A stretch of DNA of 64,000 nt from Lathyrus oleraceus (taxonomy: Eukaryota > Streptophyta > Magnoliopsida > Fabales > Fabaceae): assembly GCF_024323335.1 (NCBI RefSeq), contig NC_066583.1, positions 13,606,665 to 13,670,664 on the forward strand, read 5' to 3'. Position numbers and translations under genes: made by a program. Shown here piece by piece: positions 35,086 through 46,080 of this stretch. How positions within the stretch are numbered: the first letter of the stretch is position 1; each line of letters opens with the position of its first letter. The notes under the pieces were generated by a model, which worked only from the letters and a program-made list of their open reading frames with translations, ran no database searches and was not told the origin of the DNA.

Positions 35086-35874
35086 CTAGAGCCAATCAGG
35101 CATACCCCGTATGCCCATTGATCTAGTATGGCCATCATGCTTCTGCTGCGCAAGAGGCTTTGTCAGTGGGTCAACTATATTGTCAAGTGTAGGTACTTTA
35201 CATATTTTCACATCTCCTCTATCTATTATCTCTCGAATGAGATGATAACGCCTAAGTATGTGTTTGGATCGTTGGTGAGATCTAGGCTCCTTGGCTTGTG
35301 CGATAGCACCATTGTTATCATAATAGAGACCAATGGGATCCACAATGCTAGGGACTATACCAAGTTCACTAATGAACTTTTGATCCAAACAACTCCCCTT
35401 TTCTGCATTTGAGGCAGCAATATACTCGGCCTCGGTTGTAGAATCAGCAACTGTATCTTGCTTTGAACTTTTCAAGCTCACAGCGCCACCATTTCAGCAA
35501 AACACATAACCATTGGAATCATTCGTATTAAAGTGTCTCAGCACCTTGTCTATGTACTCTGACTTAGGCCAAGCATTTTATGATCTATCTCTATAGATTC
35601 TGATTCCTAATATATATAGGCTGCTTCACCTAGGTCCTTCATATAAAAACATTTCCCCACCCAAGAGTTTACTTGTTGCAGGGTAGGGATATCGTTTCCA
35701 ATAAGTAATATGTCACCCACTAACCTTCTTGTAGACACAAGGCTCATCTTCGTTCTTGATGAATCCATATTGTTTTACTGTTTCATCAAAACGAAGATTC
35801 CATGTGTAGGTCACAGGCTCATCTTGATCCATGAGTAATACATCACCTTGATCCATATATCTCAGGTAGGTGAC
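35086..35874 (-). pseudogene. Copia E RT/RNase H remnant
   Basis: The clear part (35481-35086) is copia RNase H: SSKQDTVADSTTEAEYIAAS with the catalytic Glu, LYYDNNGAIAQAKEP (Asp), RSKHILRRYHLI and VDPLTKPL. Upstream, in broken frames up to 35874, are pieces of RT thumb and connection (RFDETVKQYGFIKNEDEPC). The RT continues across the insertion, on the far side of element D near 55833-55910, before the internal deletion. Several stops are present; it is not functional. Confidence 0.85.
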
Positions 35875-37019
35875 TGTAAGACCCCAATTTTGGCCCTAAG
35901 ATCCCTCATGGCCCATATCATATCATATCATGGCCTCAAGGATCATTGCATGCCCTAGCTTCCCTCCTAGTGGGTAGGTTGCTTTGTGAGTGTGGTTCTT
36001 GATCACCAAGCATGTCTTGCATTTGTATATCATTGCTTTTCATATGTTTACTAACCAAAAAGTACAAAAATATTGTCATCTAACCATGTTACTTGCAGCT
36101 GAAGCAATCATCAGCCAATTAGGTCAAAATCAGTCAAAGTCAGTCATTGCAGTGGATGGTGGCCATTCTTGCAGAATTTGGGCACCATGATCAATAATCA
36201 AGAGTTCATATAACTTGGGACATCATTTGGAATCAAGATCTCAAGGAATTAGGGTTTGGAATTCATCAGAAGGTGCTTCAGTCAAGCAAAACCCTAGAAA
36301 AGTCAAACTTGGTCAACTGTGGATTTAATCAGTGATTTGATGATGGGATTTGGTATGAGAGGTCTCATTCATGCCTATACAAGCTTCATATATCATGTCA
36401 AGCATCCACAGTGAAGAAAATAAAGTCAAACAGAAAATTTCCCAAAATAGAAACTTGACCTGTAATTCAAATTTGCCAAAAATGGAAACTTCTTGATCCT
36501 AATCTTACATCATGATACAAGCTTCAAATGAATTTTTGCCCAACATGAAAGTTGAAGATCTTGTTCTCCCATTTCCAAAAAGTCCAAGAACACTCAATTC
36601 CCATGTATGGTTTGCAAGATATGATCAAATCATTTTCAAAAATTTGTGAACTTCAAAAGGCCATATCTCTCAAACCATTTGGCCAAATTTGGTGAGGTTT
36701 TTTCCAACAAGTCATATTTAACCTCCTCTTTCCAAAAATGTCATCCTCATTCACCAAAACTTCACCATTCAAAATGGCCTTTTTGGACTTGCATTATTTA
36801 ATTTCAAGTGAAGTTAAAATTTGACTTTTCCAAATATTGATTTTTAAGCATTTTGGCCAATTGGAAACATTTTGAAATGTTATTTGAAGCATGCTTGAGG
36901 CCCAAACTCGGGCAGAACACACACCCTCCTTGCCACTTGGTGAAATTTAGCAAAATGGCAAAATTGGTTCATTTAAGCTAATGTTGATTAACACTTGATT
37001 ATGCAACCTTAAACAGAAG

Positions 37020-37026
37020 TATATAA
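37020..37026 (+). promoter_or_regulatory. TATA box of element D 5' LTR
   Basis: TATATAA in the context AGAAGTATATAACCTC, followed by a CT-rich leader. The same sequence is in the 3' LTR near 53086. It is the likely start of the genomic RNA. Confidence 0.6.
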
Positions 37027-38179
37027 CCTCATTTTCTGCCATTTTCCAACCCTAGAAGCAGCAGCCTCATTACACACAGAAAACTCTCTTCTCTCAAAAA
37101 CCTCATTTTCACATCTTTGAATTTTTGGCCAAAACTTCCAAAGAGCTCGAGCAATACTTTGTTGTTCCATCACCCATCAACTATTTGGAAGCTATTTTGG
37201 GCCTTGTTCCTCAACTGTAAGCAGAGAAAAAACCACTGTTCTATTGCAAGTTCTCTCATGGCAGATTCTGGTTCAAGCTATCTCGTGCATTCCTGAGCTG
37301 AAATAACTTCATCATCCATCATTTGAAGCTTGGAGCAACGACTGTTTTGGGCATTTGGGACCAAACCATCACTGCTCCACTCTTTTCTTCAAAATCAAGT
37401 ACCATTAGTTGCTTAGTTCTTTGAACTTGCTTTGCTTTGCTTTATAGCAATTTGCATTGAGGTATAATCCCTTTTCTTCATGTAGTCTGGAAGACCTGGC
37501 CTGTTACTTGGCCAGGCAACTGTCTGAAGTCCTCCTTAAGAGGCAATGCTTGTGTGTGTTTATATTTGTCCCAAGCAGGAAAAGTCCTTCAAATAAGGCA
37601 ATTGGTAGATCAAAGAGATATGTAGCCTATCTCCTACTATTCTGTGAGTCTTCTCCTTGCTCCCATTACATGGTTGTAGCATTGAGATCCAAACCCAAGA
37701 TCCATCGAGTCAATAATTTGTGGAGAGAGTTCCTACTTTCTGAACTCCCACACCTTCTGATATTCAATGCTCTCCCTGACCAGGGATAAGAGCAATGAGG
37801 CACACCCCTCATCTCCTTTCATCTGCTTCACCTTAGCCCCTCAATGGCAAGGTTAAGAGCACCTGTGACCCTATTCCAGTTGGCTTCAATGCCTAACCCT
37901 TTTGTCTGAGCCTCCTTGTGTGGTTATAGTGTGTGCTGAATGCTTTCATTGATTGATTGTTGTTTCATATGCACATGTTTGTATGCTCTATGCAGTCATC
38001 ATCATTAATTGCTCATCAATGCATAATCATCTCATTTGTCTTCGTGACATTATCATTGTTGTTTACCCATTGAGGACAATTGTAAGACCATCCATTGGCC
38101 ATTGCTCCTATGATATGGAAGTGAGTATAAGACCATCACATTGGCCACTCATCTTATCTTTGCTTGATGCATTTGTTTG

Positions 38180-38760
38180 ATTGTATGTGAGGATGCAATT
38201 ATAAGTCCCTGTAAGTTGGCATTTGTTTTCCTATGATCATATGTTCCTTTGTTTGTTTGTATGTGAGGATGCAATTATAAGTCCCTGTAAGTTGGCATTT
38301 GTATTCCTAGGACCATACTGTGGAGGTTAGAGTAAGCCCAGATAGATTGGCATCTGACGTCCATGTTTTGCTTTTCTTTGTTTATGTGAGGATGCAATTA
38401 TAAGTCCCTGTAAGTTGGCATTTGTATTCCTAGGACCATACTGTGGAGGTTAGGGTAAGCCCAGACAGATTGGCATCTGACATCCATGTTTTGTTTTTTC
38501 TTTGTTTATGTGAGGATGCAATTGTAAGTCCCTGCAAGTTGGCATTTGTATTCCTAGGATCATATGTTGGATATTGGTATAAGTCCAGACTGATTGGCAT
38601 CCGGTATCCAAGTTTCTTTTTGTTAGGAGATTAGTGTAAGTCCATTGAGTGGCCTCTGATATCCATTTCTGTTTTAGGAGATTGGTATAAGCCCAGTGAT
38701 TGGCATCCGATATCCGCTTTTGTTTGTGAGATTGGAGTAAGACCATTGAGTGGCATCCGG
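38180..38760 (+). repeat. Tandem hairpin-like units in the element D LTR
   Basis: Four near copies of a unit of about 122 bp or part of it (GAGGATGCAATTATAAGTCC..GTTGGCAT..) are followed by shorter relatives. Each keeps a core like TAAGTCC..GATTGGCATC between arms that tend to pair (for example TTGGATA...TATCCAA at 38570-38612). The same array is at 54246-54826 in the 3' LTR. Confidence 0.8.
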
Positions 38761-39767
38761 TATCATTTGCTTGCTTACATTATTATTCATTGCCCATTCC
38801 AAAGGACACACTTGAATCATCTCCTATATGATTTCAAGAGGTGAACTTTCTAAGAAGTTTTACAATCCATCTTCATCCATTCATCCTCATTATGTCCTAA
38901 ACCTTTTCACACTTTGATTTCAAATTTGACATAGATATTGTGCAAACATCTTCATGTTTTCAAATTAAAAACCTGGACCCAAGTCCTTGACTTTTTTCAA
39001 ACTCCATTTCATAATACTTCTTTTGAATCAATCATAACCGTACTTTGACCCTACTTTCATAATCACAATCAATTAACTTCACCCATTCACTTGTTTTGGC
39101 TTTGTCCATTGTTAAATCTTTTCATGCATTAGCCATAGGTTTCAATTATCATTGTGGTTGATGTAAACCTCACCCTATCCTTAGTGAGTCGACTATAAGA
39201 CTTCCGTACTGAAAACAGGGCTAACCCCTCTAGTACGTCAAAGCTATCCTCGCATGGTGGATGTTGGTCTTGGTCGAGTTTTCTCCCATTGATAATGAAG
39301 AGCCTCAGTGCTATTGTTTAAAATTGAATCCACCAACTTTTGGAAATCTTTTAGCCGAACTACGGCGTTTTGATCCTTACCTTTGATGGAAGGTACGTAG
39401 GCAACGGGTTCATCCGTTCAAACCCAATAAAAATTGTATATTCTTTTCTCATCATCCCAATCATGTTTGCACAATGTTTATGTCAAAACAAATAACAATT
39501 TTATACAACAAGTGTGAAAAGGGCTCCCTAGGAGTACCTAGGACGTAGTGGGTGCCTAACACCTTCCCATTGCGTAATTTACCCCTTACCCAGACTCTCT
39601 GATCTTTTTATTAGTTTTCTACGTGTAAAACTTCTTAGGCTTTTGTTCGCTTTTTAGCCAGTCCTTTGGATAAATAAAAGTGCGGTGGCGACTCGAAATT
39701 CATTGTATGCTTTGCTTATGATTTAATCGATAGATTATATAGCGACGAATACACCGCTACAGAAAAG

Positions 39768-39785
39768 TGGCGACTCTGCTGGGGA
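39768..39785 (+). other. Primer binding site, tRNA-Arg type (Ogre)
   Basis: TGGCGACTCTGCTGGGGA starts six bases after the LTR. It is complementary, with one mismatch, to the 3' end of plant tRNA-Arg(ACG) with CCA. A tRNA-Arg primer is the known choice of Ogre elements. Confidence 0.88.
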
Positions 39786-40780
39786 TGTCTCACCAGAATC
39801 CTTGGTGGTATTGCCTACTTTTCACCCTTGTTGTGCTATATTGTTATCTGTTATATGACATATTTTTGTACAATTTGGGATCACTGTATTGATTGTAATG
39901 TTTGAATTGCTTGATATACAATTGTTGTTTGCTTTGGTGATCTGTGAGATGAGTTCTATACCCGAACTCGAGTGCACTCTAGGATAGGAGAATGGCATAG
40001 TCTTGTTGACTGGTGTGGAGTATTCCTTAGCCAGTTGACTTGCGAGCCCATTCACTTGGTGGAGGTCATGTTGAATTAATAATGTCACACAAGTTATTTG
40101 TGGTTAGGCATTATTCTTTCAATCATGTGCCGCAGAAGCCAAGGACCTTAGTTTACCAAACCCATCTTGGCCTATTTTTAGGACCGTAGTGCGGAGGTCG
40201 TTCAGATGTCAGTTCTGATACGATTGTTACGCGATACTACACTCATAAGAGTTTCTCTTGAGAATATTCTTGGAATACGAGTATTCGTTCCTCCGATAAT
40301 ATTCGAGAGATGGAACGATGATTATGGGAACCTCTGATAGAACATGTCTGGCAGGTTTAAACCCTAGTACACTCCCTTTGGGTGGTTCTTAACCAAGACT
40401 CCATGCTCGTGACTCTCAGCAAACCCGTGATTCGTGGTTGAGTCGTTCAAACATTGTTAATATTAATGGAACCCGGATCAGGTGTAAAACCTAAAATCCA
40501 CCAAAGCGGCTGGTTGATATTAAGGATGTTCGAGCCGGTTCATGTACCGTTAATATCAATGGAACTTGGGTGTCGATAAGGTGAAAACCTAAATCCACCA
40601 AAATGGATGATTGATATTAGGGATACACTGAGCTTTCCCACGACCTTTGTTTGGTGTGCCTTGCTTGATCCTTGAGTGTGTTTGTTGCATTCATGCATTC
40701 ACGCATTCATCCGCATTCATGTCATCAGAAAAAGAAAATTTTCAAGGAACTTAAAGGGTTTATTTGCAAAATTTTCAGAC
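39786..40780 (+). other. Element D 5' leader with duplicated hairpins
   Basis: Untranslated leader between the primer site and ORF1. At 40451-40621 a unit of about 93 bp is duplicated. Each copy begins TTAATATYAATGGAAC and ends with a matching TTGATATTARGGAT, so each can fold: TAATATCAAT at 40551-40560 pairs perfectly with ATTGATATTA at 40610-40619. The first copy pairs with one G-U. It is a plausible packaging or translation element, by position only. Confidence 0.6.
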
Positions 40781-42229
40781 ATGGAAAGACCAAAAAGACA
40801 TACAAAGAAGTACAGCTTCAAACAGCCCGATGTAAAAGAGTTAAGGAATCTGACATCATATGTATTAGATCCCTTGGGTTTCAAAGCTCGCTATGGGAAG
40901 CTTCTGCCTCTGCTCACCACTCAGGTTGACGAAGGATTGATGAGTACTCTGGCTCAGTTCTACGATCCGTTGCATCATTGCTTCTTATTTCCGGACTTTC
41001 AGTTGCTGCCAACTTTGGAGGAATATTCTCATCTCATTGGGATTCCGATTCTGGATCAAGTGTCGTTCAGTGGCCTAGAGAGTATTCCATCTGCTCGAGA
41101 GATTGCTAGCTTGTTGCATGTAGATGAAGATCTGATTAGAGCTAATCTGACTACCAAAGGCGGAATTCAGGGTTTTCCTTCCGAGTTCCTCATTGCCCAA
41201 GCTACCTTCTATGGGAAGGCCATGAGTGAGGATGCCTTTGAGGCTCTATTTGTGCTACTCATCTATGGATTGGTGTTGTTTCCCAACTTCGACAAGTTCG
41301 TGGACATGAACGCTATTAGGATCTTCTCAGTTCTTAATCCAGTTCCGACTTTGTTGGGCGATGCTTATGTCTCTTTGCACCTAAGGAATATGAAGGGTGG
41401 AGGAGTTATTGTCTGCTGTTTACCCCTGTTGTACAAGTGGTTTATTTCTCACTTGCCGCAGACAGTTGCTTTCAAGGAGAACAAGGGATGTCTACGGTGG
41501 TCTCAGAGACTCATGTCTCTCACCAATGATGATATCACCTGGTATGATCGCGTGTATGATACCGTCCAGATCATCGATTATTGTGGTGAATTCCCTAATG
41601 TGCCTCTTCTTGGTACATGTGGTGGGATTACCTACAATCCTATTCTCGCACGTCGTCAGCTTGGGTTCCCCCTAAAGGATAAACCTAATAGCATTCTGTT
41701 AGAAGGTGTGTTTTTTCAGGAGGGTAAAGATCCCCAAGGCCTGAAAGCCAGATTTGTCCGTGCTTGGCGCAGTATTCACAAGAAGAGTAGGAACGAGTTG
41801 GGTCCAAAGAACTGTATTGCTTTGGAGCCATACACCTCTTGGGTCAGACAGAGAGCTGCCACCTACCTGATGCCATATGATCATCCGAGACCTACACCGT
41901 TGGATGTGGCTGGGCCTTCAACCCTCCCTACCCAACGTGTAGAGGAGTTGAGAGAAGAAGACCTTTCGCGTGCTTGGATCCGTGAGAGAGAGGAATTGCT
42001 GCAGCAGCTCAAGGAGAAGGATGCTATGATTGAATTTCTCGAGCACCGAGTGATCGACGATCCGAACGACACTTGGACTTCTCTGCTTCCTCAGTCTTCC
42101 AAATTCTGGAAGAGGAGGTATGATCGACTTGCAAAGGAGAAAGCTGATATGGAGGCTGCCTATGAGAGAGAGATCAAGAAGTTGTGCACTTCTCGTCTTC
42201 CAGCATCCCGAGCTTCTAGGGATCCATAG
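40781..42229 (+). CDS. Ogre ORF1 protein, intact (plant-mobile-domain-like)
   Basis: 482 aa from ATG 40781; an in-frame upstream ATG exists at 40676, but the protein similar to other Ogre ORF1s starts with MERPKRHTKK. Domain features: PTLEEYSHLIGIP (residues 77-89), ALFVLLIYGLVLFPNFDKFV (155-174), and LLGDAYVSLHLRN..VCCLPLLYKWFISHL (191-225). These resemble the plant mobile domain found in host MAIN/MAIL proteins. The last 100 residues form a charged coiled coil (REREELLQQLKEKDAMIEF). ORF1 upstream of gag is a hallmark of Ogre, and its function is unknown. There is no stop or frameshift. The next ORF follows after 228 bp. Confidence 0.85.
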   Translation: MERPKRHTKKYSFKQPDVKELRNLTSYVLDPLGFKARYGKLLPLLTTQVDEGLMSTLAQFYDPLHHCFLFPDFQLLPTLEEYSHLIGIPILDQVSFSGLESIPSAREIASLLHVDEDLIRANLTTKGGIQGFPSEFLIAQATFYGKAMSEDAFEALFVLLIYGLVLFPNFDKFVDMNAIRIFSVLNPVPTLLGDAYVSLHLRNMKGGGVIVCCLPLLYKWFISHLPQTVAFKENKGCLRWSQRLMSLTNDDITWYDRVYDTVQIIDYCGEFPNVPLLGTCGGITYNPILARRQLGFPLKDKPNSILLEGVFFQEGKDPQGLKARFVRAWRSIHKKSRNELGPKNCIALEPYTSWVRQRAATYLMPYDHPRPTPLDVAGPSTLPTQRVEELREEDLSRAWIREREELLQQLKEKDAMIEFLEHRVIDDPNDTWTSLLPQSSKFWKRRYDRLAKEKADMEAAYEREIKKLCTSRLPASRASRDP

Positions 42230-42457
42230 GATGTCATTTACCTTTTCTCTTTGTAATGAATTAAAAATGCTGTATTTCTTTGTCTCAATATATTTGAATG
42301 AAATATTTTCCATGAGCAATTAAAATGTTTAAATATTCAAAATATTGCAAATAATACCCTAAGGGTTCCTTGAAAACAAAGCATTTGCACAAGCATTTCA
42401 TGCATCATTTTTGCATAAACAGGTACCCCTTTGTTTCTGGTCTTCTTGTCCTAACCT

Positions 42458-45400
42458 GTGTTCTTCATTTATTTGGAAGACAAGCTGACTCACCGGTATT
42501 ATACGCGGGTCAATTCAGCAAGGGTCATGGAGCAATTGGAACAAGAGAATCGAGAATTGAAGGAAGAGGTCGCCAGACTTGGCGCTTTGATGGAGCAACT
42601 CCTCGCTGCTCAGAATCAGCCTGCTCAACAGCCAGCAACTCCTATTCAGAGGACGGTTATTTCTGAAATAGCTACTTCGACTGTGCCAGTCAGTGCTCAT
42701 GTGCCCAATGCCATGCCTCCCGGTTTTCCTTGGGGGATGCCTCCAGGTTTTATGCCTGATCTGCCAGCTCCAACATTTGCTCAAATGCCGGCATCTAGCC
42801 CGGTCCCTGTTCCCGCTCCTCCTGTCGTGCATACCATGCCTAGGGTAGACGACACCATTTATCACTCTGAGCCATCTGAGGGCTCAGACGTTCATGAAAA
42901 GATGGATGCCATGAACGATCAATTCCTTGAGCTGAGGAAGGAATTGAGGACTCTTCGAGGCAAAGATCTATTCGGCAAGTCTGCAGCCGAACTATGCCTA
43001 GTTCCCGGTGTCAAGATACCGATCAAATTCAAGGTCCCGGACTTTGAAAAATACAAGGGGAACACCTGTCCACTTGCTCACCTGGTCATGTACGCCAGGA
43101 AGATGTCAACACAGACTGATAATGATCAACTCCTGATTCATTATTTCCAAGATAGTCTGTCTGGTGCCGCGCTTAGATGGTACATGAGCCTGGACAGTGT
43201 CAACATCCGATCTTTCAATGACCTTGGCGAAGCTTTCGTCAAGCAATATAAGTACAACGTCGATATGGCGCCTGACCGAGATCAACTCAGGTCCATGTCG
43301 CAGAAAGACAAAGAGTCGTTCAAGGAGTACGCCCAGAGATGGCGAGAGCTGGCAGCTCAGATCACTCCACCGCTGGAAGAGAAGGAAATGACCAAGATCT
43401 TTCTGAAGACTCTTGGCTCATTTTATTATGAGCGGATGGTAGCAAGCGCTCCCTCTGATTTCACCGAGATGGTGAACATGGGGATGCGTCTTGAAGAAGG
43501 TGTCCGTGAAGGACGGTTGGCCAAAGATGATGGTTCTTCCTCTAAACGATATGGGGCGTTTAAGAGGAAAGAAGGAGAAGCGCATGCCGTGCAGTCTCAG
43601 CCAAAACATAGAAGACCCTCTGTTCAGAGGAAGCCTGCACGACATTCCAGTCATCAGCACCAGGTGGCTCATGTAGCACATGTTTTCAAGGACAATACTC
43701 CTCAACATCAGCAATATCAACAATCGCCGTACCATCAGCAACAATCTCGTCCACAGCAACAGGCTTACCAGCCTCGTGGGAGTACGAGTAATCAAGCAAA
43801 CATGGGTTATGAAAGGAAGAAGATCAGTTTTGATCCGATTCCTATGTCTTATGCGGAGTTATATCCCTCTCTAATAGAGCGGAAGTTGGTTTCTCCGAGA
43901 GATCCTCCGGCTATACCGGTCAACCCTCAGTGGTGGTATAAGCCTGATCTGCACTGTGTCTATCACTCTGGTGCTCCGGGCCATGACATAGAAAATTGCT
44001 TCCAGCTGAAGACTAAGGTGCAAGACCTTATGAGAAGTGGAATCCTGAGTTTTGAGGACTCGAGCCCGAACGTCACCAAGAACCCATTGCCGTCGCATGG
44101 GAAATCTGTGAACATGATTCAGGAGTGCCTTGGGAAGTACAAGGTTAAGTATGTCAGCCATATCAGGCAGTCGTTGGTTGATTTACATAAGATGCTGTGT
44201 CAGTACAGCTATTTGGAGCATAACCACGACAAGTGCCGCGTCTGTTCAGTTAATCGCTTGGGTTGCGACCGGGTCCGCAAAGAGCTTCAACAGTTGTTGA
44301 ATGAGGGTACCATTGAGATTCTCCAGAATCGCAATGTTGATATAGCTGAACCTGAAGTGAATGTCATTTCACCAGTGTTCAAGCTGCCCGAGCCCGTTGT
44401 TATTCGCTACAATAGCAACAAGCCCAAGGCTTCCCCTTCTTTGGTGATTAAACCTGCAGGCCCTGTGCCCTATTCCTCCGATCGAGCTGTGTCATTCCGG
44501 TACAATCCTGTTGCTGTCCAGGATGGGGTAGAAGTGCCTTTGCCTTTAACTTCTGTGACCACTGTAGCTGATGTCAGTGGGTTGACCCGAAGTGGTCGTG
44601 TGTTTTCTGCGCCTGCCAAAGCTCCTGCTGTTGTTTCTGAATCTGTTGAACGTCCTGTGGGGACAGCTGTTAAAATTCAGAATCCGGCACTTGATGTTGC
44701 CAAACCATCCTCCTCCGTACAAAGGACTCCTGTTTCTTCAGTTGGCCCAAGCGGCATTGTTGATGAAGAATCTGATGAGATGCTGAGGCTCATCAGAAAG
44801 AGTGAGTATAATATTGTAGACCAGCTTCTACACACGCCCTCCAAGATTTCAATCCTTTCTTTGTTACTGAATTCAGAACCCCATAGGGAGTCTCTGCAGA
44901 AAGTCTTGGACCTGGCGTATGTTGATCACGACGTCACCCTTGAGCAGTTTGATAGTATTGTTGCAAACATCACCGCTTGCAACACTTTGAGCTTTTGTGA
45001 CGCTGATCTCCCTGAGGAGGGAAGAGACCACAACATGGCCTTACATATCTCCATGAACTGCAAATCTGATGCAATGTCCAATGTGCTGGTGGACACTGGA
45101 TCTTCTTTAAATGTATTGCTGAAATCCACACTCTCTCGATTGTCATATCAAGGTCCTCCTATGAGGCAGAGTGGGGTTGTTGTGAAAGCATTCGATGGGT
45201 CGCGTAAGACCGTGATTGGGGAAGTTGATCTCCCAATCAAGATAGGACCAAGTGATTTCCAAGTTACTTTTCAAGTAATGGATATCCACCCATCTTATAG
45301 CTGTCTCTTGGGCAGACCATGGATTCACGAGGCTGGCGCCGTGACATCCACCCTACACCAGAAGCTGAAATTTGTCAAGAACAAGAAACTGGTTGTAGTA

Positions 45401-45826
45401 TGGGGAGAAAAGGCTCTCCTGGTTAGCCATCTGTCTTCTTTCTCGTACATTGACGCTGAGGATGAAGTTGGAACTCCATTCCAAGCTCTATCTACTGATG
45501 AACCAATCCAGAAGAAGTCTCCTTCATTCACTTCCTACCGTGATGTGAAGCTGGCCATTGAATGTGGTGCAGTTGCTGGATTAGGGAAAGTGCTTGAACT
45601 TAAAGATAACCGATCCCGGGCTGGCATTGGCTACTGTTCTGGGGCATGCAACGAGCAAGGTTTGTTCACAAGTGGAGGTTTCATCCAAGATGATCAACCT
45701 GAAGAGGAAGTTGCTGCTATCTTGAAAGAGGATGCAGAGGACCTGAACAATTTCATCATTCCTGGTGGTGTCTGCCACAATTGGGTCGCTGTGGATGTTC
45801 CTACAGTTATCCATAGATCAGAGTAA
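42458..45826 (+). CDS. gag-pro: Ogre gag-protease polyprotein, intact
   Basis: 1122 aa as an open frame; ATG 42527 (MEQLEQENRELKEE) is the likelier start. Domains in order: coiled coil, Pro-rich linker, and a gag capsid-like domain at about residues 195-360 (DSLSGAALRWYMSL, FNDLGEAFVKQYKYN, KESFKEYAQRWRELA). Next come a Gln/His-rich tract, a knuckle-like CVYHSGAPGHDIENC near residue 500, and the aspartic protease with VLVDTGSS (Asp near residue 879) and SCLLGRPWIHEAGAV. It ends at TAA 45824-45826. In Ogre a spliced intron separates this ORF from RT; an acceptor-like ATGCAG occurs at 46082-46087. The frame is unbroken, so particles and protease could still be made. Confidence 0.92.
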   Translation: MFFIYLEDKLTHRYYTRVNSARVMEQLEQENRELKEEVARLGALMEQLLAAQNQPAQQPATPIQRTVISEIATSTVPVSAHVPNAMPPGFPWGMPPGFMPDLPAPTFAQMPASSPVPVPAPPVVHTMPRVDDTIYHSEPSEGSDVHEKMDAMNDQFLELRKELRTLRGKDLFGKSAAELCLVPGVKIPIKFKVPDFEKYKGNTCPLAHLVMYARKMSTQTDNDQLLIHYFQDSLSGAALRWYMSLDSVNIRSFNDLGEAFVKQYKYNVDMAPDRDQLRSMSQKDKESFKEYAQRWRELAAQITPPLEEKEMTKIFLKTLGSFYYERMVASAPSDFTEMVNMGMRLEEGVREGRLAKDDGSSSKRYGAFKRKEGEAHAVQSQPKHRRPSVQRKPARHSSHQHQVAHVAHVFKDNTPQHQQYQQSPYHQQQSRPQQQAYQPRGSTSNQANMGYERKKISFDPIPMSYAELYPSLIERKLVSPRDPPAIPVNPQWWYKPDLHCVYHSGAPGHDIENCFQLKTKVQDLMRSGILSFEDSSPNVTKNPLPSHGKSVNMIQECLGKYKVKYVSHIRQSLVDLHKMLCQYSYLEHNHDKCRVCSVNRLGCDRVRKELQQLLNEGTIEILQNRNVDIAEPEVNVISPVFKLPEPVVIRYNSNKPKASPSLVIKPAGPVPYSSDRAVSFRYNPVAVQDGVEVPLPLTSVTTVADVSGLTRSGRVFSAPAKAPAVVSESVERPVGTAVKIQNPALDVAKPSSSVQRTPVSSVGPSGIVDEESDEMLRLIRKSEYNIVDQLLHTPSKISILSLLLNSEPHRESLQKVLDLAYVDHDVTLEQFDSIVANITACNTLSFCDADLPEEGRDHNMALHISMNCKSDAMSNVLVDTGSSLNVLLKSTLSRLSYQGPPMRQSGVVVKAFDGSRKTVIGEVDLPIKIGPSDFQVTFQVMDIHPSYSCLLGRPWIHEAGAVTSTLHQKLKFVKNKKLVVVWGEKALLVSHLSSFSYIDAEDEVGTPFQALSTDEPIQKKSPSFTSYRDVKLAIECGAVAGLGKVLELKDNRSRAGIGYCSGACNEQGLFTSGGFIQDDQPEEEVAAILKEDAEDLNNFIIPGGVCHNWVAVDVPTVIHRSE

Positions 45827-46080
45827 ATTGTTCACTTTGTTTAAAACCCTTCTCCCATGCCAAAAGGAGAAGTGATGACATTGTTGGCAAAGCATATATA
45901 CAATGATGTTTTCATTCAATTAATGCATTGTCAAACATTTGTTTTTCCATTTGTTTTCACTTTTTGCTTTTGCATGAAATCAGTGATCACAAAAAACCAT
46001 AAAAACAAGAAAACAGCTTTTTCATCTGCATAAATGATTTGCTTGTTTAAATACAAATGCTTTTCATTATCCAGAATCAT

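Larger units (their letters stand above)
35875..39761 (+). repeat. Element D 5' LTR
   Basis: TGTAAGACCCCAATTTTG...CACCGCTACA, 3887 bp. The 3' part has the ACGGCGTTTTGATCC..GGTACGTAGGCAACGGG and GGGCTCCCTAGGAGTACCTAGGACG blocks shared with other Ogre-like LTRs. ORFs inside (such as 37457-37789) recur in the 3' LTR simply because the LTRs are duplicates. Confidence 0.97.

Noticed and set aside
37457..37789. 110-codon ORF, exactly repeated at 53523-53855
   Set aside because: Its identity reflects the young duplicate LTRs, not selection; no domain is seen.
42515..42865. Minus-strand ORF of 116 codons within gag-pro
   Set aside because: It is a shadow of the plus-strand coding frame, rich in Arg/His from antisense codons.
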